Source: Pseudomonas yamanorum
Lineage (GTDB): Bacteria > Pseudomonadota > Gammaproteobacteria > Pseudomonadales > Pseudomonadaceae
Direction: 5' to 3'
Assembly: GCF_013386765.1 (NCBI RefSeq)
Contig: NZ_JACARE010000025.1
Coordinates: 74,507-138,506, forward strand
DNA: 64,000 bases
Shown here: piece after piece, positions 51,650-60,746 of the stretch
Layout of the letters: each line of letters opens with the position of its first letter
Position numbering within the stretch: position 1 is the first letter of the stretch
The notes under the pieces: model-generated
What the model saw: only the letters and a program-made list of their open reading frames with translations
Database searches by the model: none
What the model was told of the DNA's origin: nothing
Made by a program: the position numbers and the translations under genes

Positions 51650-53050
51650 TCACTTTCGTTGCAGCACCGATTCTCCCGCCTGGGCCGGAAGCCGCAGGTT
51701 ATCCAGCAACGCCACGCCGGCAATCACCGCCACCCACAGAAACGTCAGCTGAAAATCGGCGGTCGCGGCCTGCCCGGTGTTGCCGTGTAAATTCATGGCA
51801 AAACGTAACAACAGCGCACCAATCGCCACGCCCATGGCCATGCTCAGCTGGAAAAACATGCTGAACAAGGTAGACGCATCGCTCATCTGCGCCTTGGGTA
51901 TGTCGGCAAACCCCAGGGTGTTGAACAAGGTGAACTGCATGGAGCGTGACAGGCCGCCCACGAACAGAATGAACAGGATCAGCGCCCAACTCATGCGCTG
52001 GTCCAGCAACGCACAGGCCGCAATCGCCAGTACGCCAAGGATGCCGTTGATCATCAGCACCGGACGAAAGCCCCAGCGCTGCATCACCGCTGTGGTGAAG
52101 GGTTTCATCGCCAGGTTGCCGGCAAATACCGCCAGCACCAGCAACCCCGCATCGAAGGCAGAGAGCCCGAACGCCAGTTGAAACATCAACGGCAGCAGGA
52201 ACGGCAAGGTGCTGATGGCCACCCGAAAAATCGACCCACCGCACAGGCACACGCTGAACGTGCGCACGCTCACCACCTCCAGCGCCAGCAACGGCTGTGC
52301 ATGCCGGCGCATATGGCGCCAGGCAAAGGCGCCAAGCATCACGCCGGCGGCACTGAGTAACAGGCCCTGCAACAGGCTGCCACGGCTTTGCCCGAGCAGC
52401 TCGACACCGTACAGCAGCGCCGCACTGGCGACGCCTACCAGCAGGAAACCGCTGAAATCGAAGGTGCGGGACGTCACTTCGTCACGCTTGGGGATCAGTA
52501 CCAGCGTGGCGATCAATGCCAGCAGGCCCAGCGGCAGGTTGAGGTAGAAAATCCATGGCCAGGATGCGTGAGTGACGATAAACCCGCCCACCGGTGGCCC
52601 GAGTATCGGCGCCACCAGGCCGGGCCAGGTGATAAATGAAATCGCCCGCACCAGGTCTTTTTTCTCGGTAGCCCGCAACACCGCCAGGCGCCCTACCGGC
52701 ACCATCATCGCCCCGCTGATGCCCTGCAACACGCGCGCGGCGACGAAGGTCTGCAGGCTGTCACTCAAGCCGCACAGCAACGAAGACAGGCTGAACAGCA
52801 CGATCGCCCAACCGAATACCAGCCGCGAGCCAAAGCGGTCCGCCAGCCAACCGCTGATGGGAATGAACACCGCGACGGCGAGCATGTAAGCGCTCATCCC
52901 GATGTTCACGTCCACCGCGCCCACGCCGAAGGTCTTGGCGATGTCCGGCAGCGCGGTGGCGATCACCGTGGCATCGAGGTTCTCCATGAAGAAGGTGACG
53001 GCCACCAACAAGGCGATCAAGGTCGAGCGGCGTTGGGACATCGACGGCAT
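51650..53050 (-). CDS. MFS drug exporter, DHA2 (EmrB/QacA) type
   Basis: Inner-membrane exporter of 466 aa with 13-14 hydrophobic segments. DHA2 motifs are LDATVIATALPDIAKTFGV in the first segment, WLADRFGSRLVF (loop 2-3), VLQGISGAMMVPVGRLAVLR (motif B region) and WPGLVAPILGPPVGGFI (motif C). It stands alone between benR and the ABC operon. The 120 bases between it and benR show no T-rich terminator. Substrate unknown. Confidence 0.88.
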   Translation of the reverse strand: MPSMSQRRSTLIALLVAVTFFMENLDATVIATALPDIAKTFGVGAVDVNIGMSAYMLAVAVFIPISGWLADRFGSRLVFGWAIVLFSLSSLLCGLSDSLQTFVAARVLQGISGAMMVPVGRLAVLRATEKKDLVRAISFITWPGLVAPILGPPVGGFIVTHASWPWIFYLNLPLGLLALIATLVLIPKRDEVTSRTFDFSGFLLVGVASAALLYGVELLGQSRGSLLQGLLLSAAGVMLGAFAWRHMRRHAQPLLALEVVSVRTFSVCLCGGSIFRVAISTLPFLLPLMFQLAFGLSAFDAGLLVLAVFAGNLAMKPFTTAVMQRWGFRPVLMINGILGVLAIAACALLDQRMSWALILFILFVGGLSRSMQFTLFNTLGFADIPKAQMSDASTLFSMFFQLSMAMGVAIGALLLRFAMNLHGNTGQAATADFQLTFLWVAVIAGVALLDNLRLPAQAGESVLQRK

Positions 53051-53261
53051 TGCGGGTCACTCACGATTTTGAATCGGCACTTTATCAATAAGTCGCTTCT
53101 TTATGCCCCGCAATATTCCTGCCCCACCACGTAGCGCCCGGTAACGAATCGCCCCGATTTGGTGTGCGCGCGTACAAAAAACGGCCCTCTCACGTTTAAA
53201 AAACCGTCAAAAACCGCGCAAAACCATTAGTTGGCACGATAACGGCTTACTGGTTAATGCA

Positions 53262-53278
53262 GGATTGTTGAACAATCC
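53262..53278. promoter_or_regulatory. GntR-type operator palindrome before the ABC operon
   Basis: GGATTGTT, central G, AACAATCC: perfect 8-bp arms, 37 bases before the ABC binding-protein gene. The core ATTGT-N3-ACAAT matches the operator form used by many GntR-FCD regulators, and such a regulator is encoded in the same operon. Confidence 0.6.
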
Positions 53279-53314
53279 AAATCACCCCTGTATCCAGTAA
53301 CCGAGGCGACGAAC

Positions 53315-54160
53315 ATGCAAAAAGGTCTGACGGGCAACACCACCATGCGCACCCTGGGGCTGGCGATCACCCTGGCGTGTGTGGCACCGCTACTGTCGGC
53401 GGCCGAGATCAAGGGCACCCTCAAGCCGGGCGAGCTGTCGATCGGCTCGGACCTCACCTACCCGCCCTACACCTACCTTGAACAAAAAACTCCGGCCGGG
53501 TTCGATCCGGAGTTCATGCAGTTGATGGGCACGCAACTGGGACTGAAGCCGCGCTTTCTCGACACGCGTTTCGCCAACCTGATCCTCGGCGTCAACGCCC
53601 AGCGCTTCGACGTGGTGGCCTCGGCGTTGTATGTCACCCCCGAGCGTGCCAAGCAGGTGGATTTCCTCAGCTACCTGAAGACCGGCTCGTCGCTGATGGT
53701 ACTCAGCGCCGGCGACTTCAAACCCCAGCGCCCGGAAGACCTGTGCGGCAAGCGCGTCGGGTCGATCAAGGGTGCGTCGTGGGTGCCAAAGCTGAACAAA
53801 GTCTCGGCTGAATACTGCCTCCCTGCGGGCAAGCCGGCGATCGAGTCCCGCGAGTTCCCGACCTCCCCGGAAGCCGCCCAGGCCCTGCTCGCCCAGGCGG
53901 TCGATGTGCAGATGGAAGACGCAGCGGTGGCCAAGATCACCGTCGAAAAGCTGCAAGGCAAAACCGTGATCAGCTCCAGCGAGCTGATCTACCCGGTGGT
54001 GGTCGGCCTGGCCGTGCGCAAGGAAAACCCGGCACTGCTCCAGGAACTGACCGGCGCCCTGAACCAGATCAAGCAGGACGGCAGCTACGGCAAGCTGCTG
54101 GCGCGCTACAACCTGGCCGAGCCGAACGCCGCCGAGATCAGTGCGGCACTGGGTAACTGA
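53315..54160 (+). CDS. Polar amino-acid-type ABC substrate-binding protein
   Basis: Periplasmic binding protein of 281 aa. The signal peptide ends near LSA (residues 26-28). SBP family 3 features are LSIGSDLTYPPYTYLEQKTPAGFDPEFMQLMGTQLGL, FDVVASALYVTPERAKQVDFL and the C-terminal LTGALNQIKQDGSYGKLLARYNL. GAGG lies upstream of the first ATG; a second ATG at 53345 would shorten the signal peptide. It is first in the operon with the fused permease-ATPase, GntR regulator and DUF1989 protein. The ligand is probably a small amino or guanidino compound. Confidence 0.87.
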   Translation: MQKGLTGNTTMRTLGLAITLACVAPLLSAAEIKGTLKPGELSIGSDLTYPPYTYLEQKTPAGFDPEFMQLMGTQLGLKPRFLDTRFANLILGVNAQRFDVVASALYVTPERAKQVDFLSYLKTGSSLMVLSAGDFKPQRPEDLCGKRVGSIKGASWVPKLNKVSAEYCLPAGKPAIESREFPTSPEAAQALLAQAVDVQMEDAAVAKITVEKLQGKTVISSSELIYPVVVGLAVRKENPALLQELTGALNQIKQDGSYGKLLARYNLAEPNAAEISAALGN

Positions 54161-54176
54161 AACGCGGAGCACATGT

Positions 54177-55685
54177 ATGCAATTCGATTGGCACTACACC
54201 CTGGGCCTGTTGTGGAACGGCGACTTCTGGCGAGCGGTCGGCACCGTGGTCGAGCTGAGCCTGGAAACCTGGCTGCTGGGGATTGTCCTGGGATTCTTCC
54301 TGGCCCTGGCCCGACAGTCGGAACGCCGTTGGCTGCGGGACTCCGCCGGCGTCTACATTTGGTTCTTCCGCAGCTTGCCGTTGCTGGTCCTGCTGATCTT
54401 CGTCTACAACCTGCCGCAGGTATTTCCGTCCACCAGCGTGGTGCTGTCCAACCCTTACTCGGCGGGTTTGATCGCCCTGGTGCTGAGTGAGGCGGCCTAC
54501 ATCGCCGAGATCCACCGCGGCGGCCTGCTGGCGGTGGTCAAGGGCCAGCGCGAAGCCGGCAAGGCGCTGGGCGTGGGTTATCGCGGCGTGCAGCGGTTGA
54601 TCGTGGTGCCCCAGGCGCTGCGGGTGGCGCTGCCCACACTGGCCAACGAGTACATCACCATCGTCAAGCTGACCTCGTTGGTGTCGGTGATTTCGCTCTC
54701 GGAAATCCTGCTGGTGGGGCAACAGCTCTACACCCAGAACTTCCTGGTGATGGAGACCATGCTGGCGGTGGCGTTCTATTACGTGTTCATCGTGACGGTG
54801 TTCAGTTGGCTGTTGCGGGTGCTGGAAAACCACCTGGACGTGACCCGCCGCAAACCCAAGGCCATCGCCCCCGCCGAACTTGACGGGGTAGCGACGCGGC
54901 GTGCGGCCGGCCAGGCCGAGCCCGGCGAGTTTGCCTTGCAGGCCCGTGCCGTGCGCAAGGCCTATGGCGAGCTGGAGGTGCTCAAGGGCGTGGAACTGAA
55001 TGTGCGCTGGGGTGAAGTGGTGTCGATCATCGGCCCGTCGGGCTCAGGCAAGACCACGCTGATTCGCACCATGAACGGCCTCGAAAGCCTGGACCGCGGC
55101 GAAATCACCCTGCAAGGCCAGCCGTTCCTGCGCGGTACCCGGGAGCCGCAAGGCGCCTTGGGTCACAAGGTGCATATGCGCGGCATCGTCCACGTCGGCA
55201 TGGTGTTCCAGGGGTTCAACCTGTTCCCGCACAAGACCGCCCTTGAGAACGTGATGCTCGCGCCCGTCTACCATGCCCATGGTGGCAGCGAAGAATTGCG
55301 CCTGTTGAGCCTGGCCCTGTTGCGCAAGGTCGGCATGCTGGAGCACGCCGGCAAATACCCGCACCAGCTGTCCGGCGGCCAACAGCAGCGTGTGGCAATT
55401 GCCCGGGCGCTGGCGATGCGGCCTTCGGTGATGCTGTTTGATGAGCCCACCTCGGCCCTCGACCCGGAACTGGTGGGCGACGTGCTGGCGGTGATCGAGG
55501 AACTGGCCCGCGAAGGCATGACCATGGTCATCGTCACCCATGAAATGAACTTCGCGTTCAAGCTTTCCGATCGCGTGGTGTTCATGGAAGGCGGCGAGAT
55601 TATCCAGGACGCCGCGCCCCGTGAAATGCTCGAGCAACGCAGCGAACGCATGACCAAGTTCCTCAAAGACGTCCAACTGGCGTGA
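54177..55685 (+). CDS. Fused ABC permease-ATPase (amino-acid type)
   Basis: Single-chain importer of 502 aa. Residues 1-225 form a His/Glu/Gln-type permease with about five membrane segments and the EAA loop (REAGKALGVGYRGVQRLIVVPQALRVALP). After a polar linker, residues 255-502 form the ATPase: Walker A GPSGSGKTT, Q-loop MVFQGFNLFPH, signature LSGGQQQR, Walker B VMLFDEPTSALDP and switch His in VIVTHEM. In most operons these are two genes, so the fusion is a distinguishing trait. It assembles as a dimer with the upstream binding protein. GGAG precedes the ATG at 54177. Confidence 0.9.
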   Translation: MQFDWHYTLGLLWNGDFWRAVGTVVELSLETWLLGIVLGFFLALARQSERRWLRDSAGVYIWFFRSLPLLVLLIFVYNLPQVFPSTSVVLSNPYSAGLIALVLSEAAYIAEIHRGGLLAVVKGQREAGKALGVGYRGVQRLIVVPQALRVALPTLANEYITIVKLTSLVSVISLSEILLVGQQLYTQNFLVMETMLAVAFYYVFIVTVFSWLLRVLENHLDVTRRKPKAIAPAELDGVATRRAAGQAEPGEFALQARAVRKAYGELEVLKGVELNVRWGEVVSIIGPSGSGKTTLIRTMNGLESLDRGEITLQGQPFLRGTREPQGALGHKVHMRGIVHVGMVFQGFNLFPHKTALENVMLAPVYHAHGGSEELRLLSLALLRKVGMLEHAGKYPHQLSGGQQQRVAIARALAMRPSVMLFDEPTSALDPELVGDVLAVIEELAREGMTMVIVTHEMNFAFKLSDRVVFMEGGEIIQDAAPREMLEQRSERMTKFLKDVQLA

Positions 55686-55701
55686 GCCAAGGAGCCCCAA
55701 C

Positions 55702-56367
55702 GTGAGCCAAGCCAAGGAACCCAGCCTGTCGCTGGCCGACCAGGTTGCCATCGAACTGCGCGAAGACATCATCGGCGGCCGCCTGCTGCCCGGCATGCCG
55801 CTGGTGGAGAGCGAGCTGGTCAACGCCTACAACGCTTCGCGCAATACCGTGCGCGAAGCCTTGCACCACCTGGGCCGCGAAGGCCTGACCAGTTACGTGC
55901 GCAATAAAGGCGTGATCGTGCGCCGCCTGGGGGTGGATGAAGTGCGCGACATCTTCAAGGTGCGGCGCACCCTGGAGTTGCAGGCGATTGCCGCCAGCAA
56001 GCCGCTGCGCGAATACCAGTCCGACCTGATGCTCGAGTCCATCGAGGCCGCGCAACTGGCCCAGGACCGCGAGAACTGGCAGGCCTTCGGTACCCACAGC
56101 CTGCGCTTTCACCAACACATCGTCGGGCTGATGCGCAGCCCGTTGCTGGATGAGTTCTTCACCCATATTGCGGCCCAGATGCGCCTGGTGTTTTCCAACG
56201 CCCCCAGCGAGGAAACCTTCCAGAAGCCCTGGCTGGAACGCGACCGGCAGATTCACGACTTGCTGGTTGACGGCCACAAGCAAGCCGCCGGCGAAGCCTT
56301 GGCCAGCTACCTCAACGACTCCGAATCGCTGCTGCTGGACATCCTCAGCAGCCTCCCAAAACCCTGA
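55702..56367 (+). CDS. GntR-family regulator with FCD domain
   Basis: Regulator of 221 aa. The winged HTH is residues 10-75 (ADQVAIELREDIIGGRLLPGMPLVESELVNAYNASRNTVREALHHLGREGL). The FCD ligand domain follows (EVRDIFKVRRTLELQAI, FHQHIVGLMRSPLLDEFF, DRQIHDLLVDGHKQAAGEAL). The Asp/His residues of FCD metal binding are present. It lies 16 bases after the transporter gene. The palindrome at 53262-53278 is its probable autoregulatory site. Confidence 0.9.
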   Translation: MSQAKEPSLSLADQVAIELREDIIGGRLLPGMPLVESELVNAYNASRNTVREALHHLGREGLTSYVRNKGVIVRRLGVDEVRDIFKVRRTLELQAIAASKPLREYQSDLMLESIEAAQLAQDRENWQAFGTHSLRFHQHIVGLMRSPLLDEFFTHIAAQMRLVFSNAPSEETFQKPWLERDRQIHDLLVDGHKQAAGEALASYLNDSESLLLDILSSLPKP

Positions 56368-56381
56368 AGCGAGATCCCACC

Positions 56382-57233
56382 ATGTACAAGGACTACCCGG
56401 CAGCCTACCAAGTCAGCAAAGGCGCAGCCTTGCAGGTCGACAAAGCCTTCTATGACCGCGTGCGAGAGTCCAGGGAGGGCCGCACCCTGATCGAGCAATT
56501 CGAAGTGCCGATCCGCACCGGCCGTGCCTGGAAAGTCCCGGCAGGCCACGTGTTCCGCGTGACCACCCCGGTTGGCCCGCAGGTCGGTGACTTCAACGTG
56601 TGGAGCGCCAACGACCCCCGTGAACGCATGTGGGCAGCGCGCACCCGCCAGCTGCAAGGTGCTCATGTCACGACCTACGACCGCCTGTGGTCGAACCTGC
56701 CGTTTTTGCGGCCGATGGTCACCATCACCGACGACAGCCTGGCCGACTACGGCATCGACGAGCACGGCGGGCGTTTGCACGACTTGCTGGGCACGCGCTG
56801 CGACCCTTACGTGAACAAGATGCTGACCGGAGAAGACTTCCACCACCACTGCCACTCCAACCTGACCCGCGCGGTGCTGCCCCACGGCCTGACCGAGTTC
56901 GATGTGCACGACGTGCTGAACATCTTCCAGTGCACCGGCCTGAACCACGACGACATGTACTTCATGAAAGCCTGCCCGGCCAAGCAGGGCGACTACCTGG
57001 AGTTCTTCGCCGAAATCGACCTGCTGTGCGCCCTCTCCACCTGCCCCGGCGGCGACCTGTCGCTGCCGATGTGGGGCCCGGATGCCGAAGACCCGCTGAA
57101 GGTGTGCCGGCCGTTGGGGGTTGAGATCTACCGCCTGGACGACGCGCTGCTTGAAGGCTGGAAGCAGCCCGAGCGCGCCGCCTATAACGGCAACCATGGC
57201 CTGTTGATTCCCAAGGCTGACTGGGAAAAGTAA
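56382..57233 (+). CDS. DUF1989 (urea carboxylase-associated) protein
   Basis: Protein of 283 aa. DUF1989 hallmarks include WKVPAGHVFRVTTPVGPQVGDFNVWSANDPRERMW, GRLHDLLGTRCDPY, HHHCHSNL and a segment with ALSTCPGGDLSLPMWGPD. Cys and His in HHHCHSN and STCPGG probably bind zinc. Some DUF1989 pairs act as carboxyguanidine deiminase in guanidine breakdown; here there is one subunit and no urea or guanidine carboxylase, so the substrate is open. It lies 14 bases after the GntR gene and ends the operon. Confidence 0.85.
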   Translation: MYKDYPAAYQVSKGAALQVDKAFYDRVRESREGRTLIEQFEVPIRTGRAWKVPAGHVFRVTTPVGPQVGDFNVWSANDPRERMWAARTRQLQGAHVTTYDRLWSNLPFLRPMVTITDDSLADYGIDEHGGRLHDLLGTRCDPYVNKMLTGEDFHHHCHSNLTRAVLPHGLTEFDVHDVLNIFQCTGLNHDDMYFMKACPAKQGDYLEFFAEIDLLCALSTCPGGDLSLPMWGPDAEDPLKVCRPLGVEIYRLDDALLEGWKQPERAAYNGNHGLLIPKADWEK

Positions 57234-57244
57234 CGGCCCGACTG

Positions 57245-57271
57245 ACACCTGGGGCCCTGTGCCTCAGGTGT
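57245..57271. terminator. Hairpin between convergent operons
   Basis: ACACCTG and CAGGTGT flank a 13-base GC-rich loop, between the DUF1989 stop and overlapping the stop of the sugar permease. There is no T-run, so a terminator role is uncertain. Confidence 0.35.
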
Positions 57272-58235
57272 TCTGCGCAATCCTGCGACTGATAAAGCTG
57301 AAGGCCAGTACCGCAAAAATCAGCACGCCGGTTGCCACCTGCTGCCAGTAGAAATTCCAGCCGATCAGCAGCAGGCCATTGGCGATGACATTGATAAACA
57401 GCACCCCCAGCAACGTGCCCGGAATATTTGCCCGGCCCTGGCGATTCAGGGTGGTGCCGATAAACACCGCGCCAATCGCATTCAACAGGAACGCATTGCC
57501 CGACAGCGGCACGTAAGCACTCACCGTCGAACTGAGCAGAATCCCCGCCACTGCGCACGCCAGCGCTGCTGCCAGTACCGTGGTGGTGACGATGCGCCGC
57601 ACCGACAACCCCGAGTAATACGCCAGCAACGGCTGGGTGCCCTGGGCCAGCAACTCCCGCCCCAGGCGCCCACGGGCCAGCAACAGGCCGTAGACCACGG
57701 CCAGTACCAGCACGATCAACAGTGGCAACGGCACGCCCAGCGGGCTGAAGCTCGCCAGTTCCGGTTTGAATCCCTGGGCGATATAGATCGGTTGGCCGCC
57801 GTCCGAGAGCAACTGCTGGGCACTGGTGCCGATAAACAAGGTGCCCAGGGTCGCCAGGAACGGGCTGATCCTGAGCCCTGCGATCAAGCCGGCATTGAAC
57901 AACCCGACCAGCAGCCCGGCGGCCAACGCGCCAGCAATCGCCACGCCCAATCCGTGCCCGGCGTTAAGCAGCACCACAAAGCTGAAACTGGCGAAATCCA
58001 CCGCGGTGCCCACCGACAAATCGATGCCACCGGCCGCCACCGCATACGTCATGCCGATGGCGACAATCGCCAACAGCACGAAGTTGTTCAGCGCAAGGCT
58101 TTTCAGGTTGCCGCCACTGAGAAACCCGGGCGCCTGCCAGGCAAACACCAGCACGATGGCCACGAATACCAGCGGCAACGTCAGGGGCAACAGCGAACGC
58201 CAACCCGCTACGCCCATGGTTGCGATTCGGCTCAT
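57264..58235 (-). CDS. Sugar ABC permease (RbsC type), second
   Basis: Inner-membrane permease of 323 aa with about eight to ten hydrophobic segments. RbsC-family landmarks are YAVAAGGIDLSVGTAVDFASF, GLFNAGLIAGLRISPFLATLGTLFIGTSAQQLL and the C-terminal NAIGAVFIGTTLNRQGRANIPGTLLG. Its ATG overlaps the stop of the first permease by four bases. The two permeases probably form a heterodimeric channel. Confidence 0.9.
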   Translation of the reverse strand: MSRIATMGVAGWRSLLPLTLPLVFVAIVLVFAWQAPGFLSGGNLKSLALNNFVLLAIVAIGMTYAVAAGGIDLSVGTAVDFASFSFVVLLNAGHGLGVAIAGALAAGLLVGLFNAGLIAGLRISPFLATLGTLFIGTSAQQLLSDGGQPIYIAQGFKPELASFSPLGVPLPLLIVLVLAVVYGLLLARGRLGRELLAQGTQPLLAYYSGLSVRRIVTTTVLAAALACAVAGILLSSTVSAYVPLSGNAFLLNAIGAVFIGTTLNRQGRANIPGTLLGVLFINVIANGLLLIGWNFYWQQVATGVLIFAVLAFSFISRRIAQNT

Positions 58236-59224
58236 GATGACTCTCCCCGATTCAAAGCACTGGAGGCCGCGACCACCAGCAGAATCAACACGCCCTGCAC
58301 ACCGTTGACCCAGAAGCTCGACAGGTTGAGCAGTTGAAACCCGTTGATCAAAAAGCCGATCAGCAAAGTCGCCAGCAAGGTGCCGGGGATGCTGGCCACC
58401 AGCCGCCGGGAAAACACCACGCCGAGAAAGGCGATCGCCACCACCGACAGCAACATGTCACCGGAGCCGGTGGTGCTGCCGCTGAAAAACGCCGCCGAAC
58501 ACAAGGCCGCCACTGCCGCGCACAGCCCCGACAGCAAATAGCTGGAAAGCACATAGGCCGGCACGCGAATCCCGGCGGCTTCAGCGGCGTGCGGGTACTC
58601 GCCTACGGCATGCAGGCGTAACCCGTAGGGGGTGTGCTGGATCAGCAGCGTCAGTACGAAGGCCGTCACCAGCAACACCCAGGCGAGTGCCGGCACGGCC
58701 AGCCAGGTGCCGCCGCTGAGCAGGTCGAGCAACGGTGAGTCAGTGGACACCACGGTGTTTTCGGTGAGCACCAGCTCCAGCCCGGCCAGCACATTCATGC
58801 TTGCCAGGGTCGCGAGCAAGGGTGGCAAGCGCAGCACCACCACGGCCAGGCCATTGAGCAGGCCGACCGCCAGTCCACAGCCCAAGGTCAGCAGCAGGCT
58901 GGCCCAAAGGTCGAAACCGGCATTGTTGAGGCGGCTGAACACCGCCGCGCACAACCCCAGGTTCGCCGCCAGCGACAGGTCGAGGCCGCCGGCCACCACG
59001 TTGGAGCCGCCGCCGATAATCACGCAGGTCAGGCCGAAGGCAAGCACCCCGAGGATCGCCGACTGGCTGAACACATTGGCGATATTGCCCACCGACAGGA
59101 AATTCGGCGCAGAGACGGCAAACCCCAGCAAAATCGCGAGGAACACGCCCACCGAGCCGCGTCGCAACACCAGCACCCACAGTCGCTGGGACAAGCCCGG
59201 GGTCGCCGTTTCAAGCAGGGACAT
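58232..59224 (-). CDS. Sugar ABC permease (RbsC type), first
   Basis: Permease of 330 aa. Family motifs are TCVIIGGGSNVVAGGLDLSLAANLGL, GLLNGLAVVVLRLPPLLATLASMNVLAGLELVL and SVVAIAFLGVVFSRRLVASIPGTLLA. Its start lies inside the end of the ATPase gene (14-base overlap). The GGGSNVVAGGLDLS stretch replaces the more common GGIDLSVG, which may reflect different substrate preference. Confidence 0.9.
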   Translation of the reverse strand: MSLLETATPGLSQRLWVLVLRRGSVGVFLAILLGFAVSAPNFLSVGNIANVFSQSAILGVLAFGLTCVIIGGGSNVVAGGLDLSLAANLGLCAAVFSRLNNAGFDLWASLLLTLGCGLAVGLLNGLAVVVLRLPPLLATLASMNVLAGLELVLTENTVVSTDSPLLDLLSGGTWLAVPALAWVLLVTAFVLTLLIQHTPYGLRLHAVGEYPHAAEAAGIRVPAYVLSSYLLSGLCAAVAALCSAAFFSGSTTGSGDMLLSVVAIAFLGVVFSRRLVASIPGTLLATLLIGFLINGFQLLNLSSFWVNGVQGVLILLVVAASSALNRGESS

Positions 59225-60746
59225 GGGCCACCTCCTGTTTCACCGGCACGGCTACCGAGGGTTGCACCGCGCCCGTGGCACACGCTAACAACTGATCACT
59301 GTCTGCCTCACCGGCCTGGAATTCACCGGCGATTTCGCCTCGGTGCAGCACCAGGATGCGGTCGCAGATCCCCAGCAACTCCGGCAGGTCCGACGACAAC
59401 ACCAGCACCGCGGCGCCCTCTTCCACCAGCCGCCCGATCAAACGATAAATCTCGACTTTGGCGCCGACATCCACGCCGACGCACGGCTCGTCCAACAGGT
59501 ACACCGCCGAGCGCCGGCTCAGCCATTTGCCCAGGGCAACCTTCTGCTGGTTGCCGCCGCTCAACTGGCTGACCGCCGCCTGCGGGCCCGGCGCCTTGAT
59601 TGCCAATTCATTGATCAGCCGCAGACTTTCGGCCTGCTCCTGGCGTTTGCTCAGCAAACCCCAGCGGCTGAAGCGCCCAAGTCCGGCCAGGGTCAGGTTT
59701 TCCAGCACCGAGAGCAGCGGCGAAATCCCCTGGCTGCGACGTTCTTCCGGCACCAGGGCAATCCCCTGGGCGATCGCGTCACCCGGTGAACGCAGGCGCA
59801 ACAGACGACCTTCCAGATGAACGCTGCCGTTGTCGGCACGCACCACGCCAAACAGGGTCTTGAGCAAATCCTTGGCCCCCGACCCCACCAGCCCGGTCAG
59901 GCCGACGATTTCGCCCCGGCGCAGTTCCAGGTCAATCTGCCGGTAACGCCGGGCCAGGCTCAGCCCGCGCACCTGCAGTAACGGCTCGCCAAGTTCGACC
60001 TGCGCCTTGGGATACATCTCCTGGACTTCGCGATTGACCATCAACCGCGCAATCTGCGCGCTGGAGGTATGCCGCGGCTCCACCACCGCTACATCGCGGC
60101 CATTGCGCAACACCGTCACCTCATCGCACAGGCTGTCGATTTCCTGCAGGTAATGGGAGATATAGAGGATCGACAAACCCTGGTCCCGCAAGCGCTTGAC
60201 GATGCGCAGCAACTGGTCGACTTCGCGCTTGACCAGCGCCACGCTGGGCTCGTCGAACACCAGGATCTTCGGCTGGCGAATCAACGCCCGGGTGATTTGC
60301 AGCACCTGGCGCTCGGCGCTGTTCAGCTCGCCCACCAACGCACCGGCCGGCAGTTGCAGGTCAAAATACTCCGCCAGCAAACGCTCGGCTTCGCGCTGTT
60401 GGCGACGCCGGTCGACAAACGGACCACGGCGCAACTCATGCCCGAAGAACAACGCCTCGCCTACGGTGAAACTCGCCGGCAATAACCGCTCCTGATGGAT
60501 GAACTGCACACCCAGGGCGTCCACCTGGCGCGGCGACAGTGAAGCGTACGACTGGCCGTCAATGCTCAGTTGCCCCGAGTCCGCCTTGTGGATCCCCGCC
60601 AACACCTTGATCAAGGTCGACTTGCCGGCACCGTTCTCGCCCACCAGGCCGTGAATGGTACCGCGCTCGACTTTCAGGCTCGCATCATCCAGCGCCAGGG
60701 TGGCACCGAAGCGTTTGCGCAGATGCTGCAAGTGCAACGCCGCCAT
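59211..60746 (-). CDS. Sugar ABC ATP-binding protein (RbsA type)
   Basis: Double ATPase of 511 aa. The first domain has Walker A GENGAGKST, signature LNSAERQ and Walker B ILVFDEPSVALV. The second has a degenerate GLVGSGAKDLL in place of Walker A, signature LSGGNQQK and Walker B VYLLDEPCVGVDVG, the usual asymmetric RbsA pattern. In the first Walker B, SVALV replaces the usual TAAL-type residues. The ATG at 60746 overlaps the stop of the binding-protein gene (TGATG). Confidence 0.9.
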   Translation of the reverse strand: MAALHLQHLRKRFGATLALDDASLKVERGTIHGLVGENGAGKSTLIKVLAGIHKADSGQLSIDGQSYASLSPRQVDALGVQFIHQERLLPASFTVGEALFFGHELRRGPFVDRRRQQREAERLLAEYFDLQLPAGALVGELNSAERQVLQITRALIRQPKILVFDEPSVALVKREVDQLLRIVKRLRDQGLSILYISHYLQEIDSLCDEVTVLRNGRDVAVVEPRHTSSAQIARLMVNREVQEMYPKAQVELGEPLLQVRGLSLARRYRQIDLELRRGEIVGLTGLVGSGAKDLLKTLFGVVRADNGSVHLEGRLLRLRSPGDAIAQGIALVPEERRSQGISPLLSVLENLTLAGLGRFSRWGLLSKRQEQAESLRLINELAIKAPGPQAAVSQLSGGNQQKVALGKWLSRRSAVYLLDEPCVGVDVGAKVEIYRLIGRLVEEGAAVLVLSSDLPELLGICDRILVLHRGEIAGEFQAGEADSDQLLACATGAVQPSVAVPVKQEVAHVPA

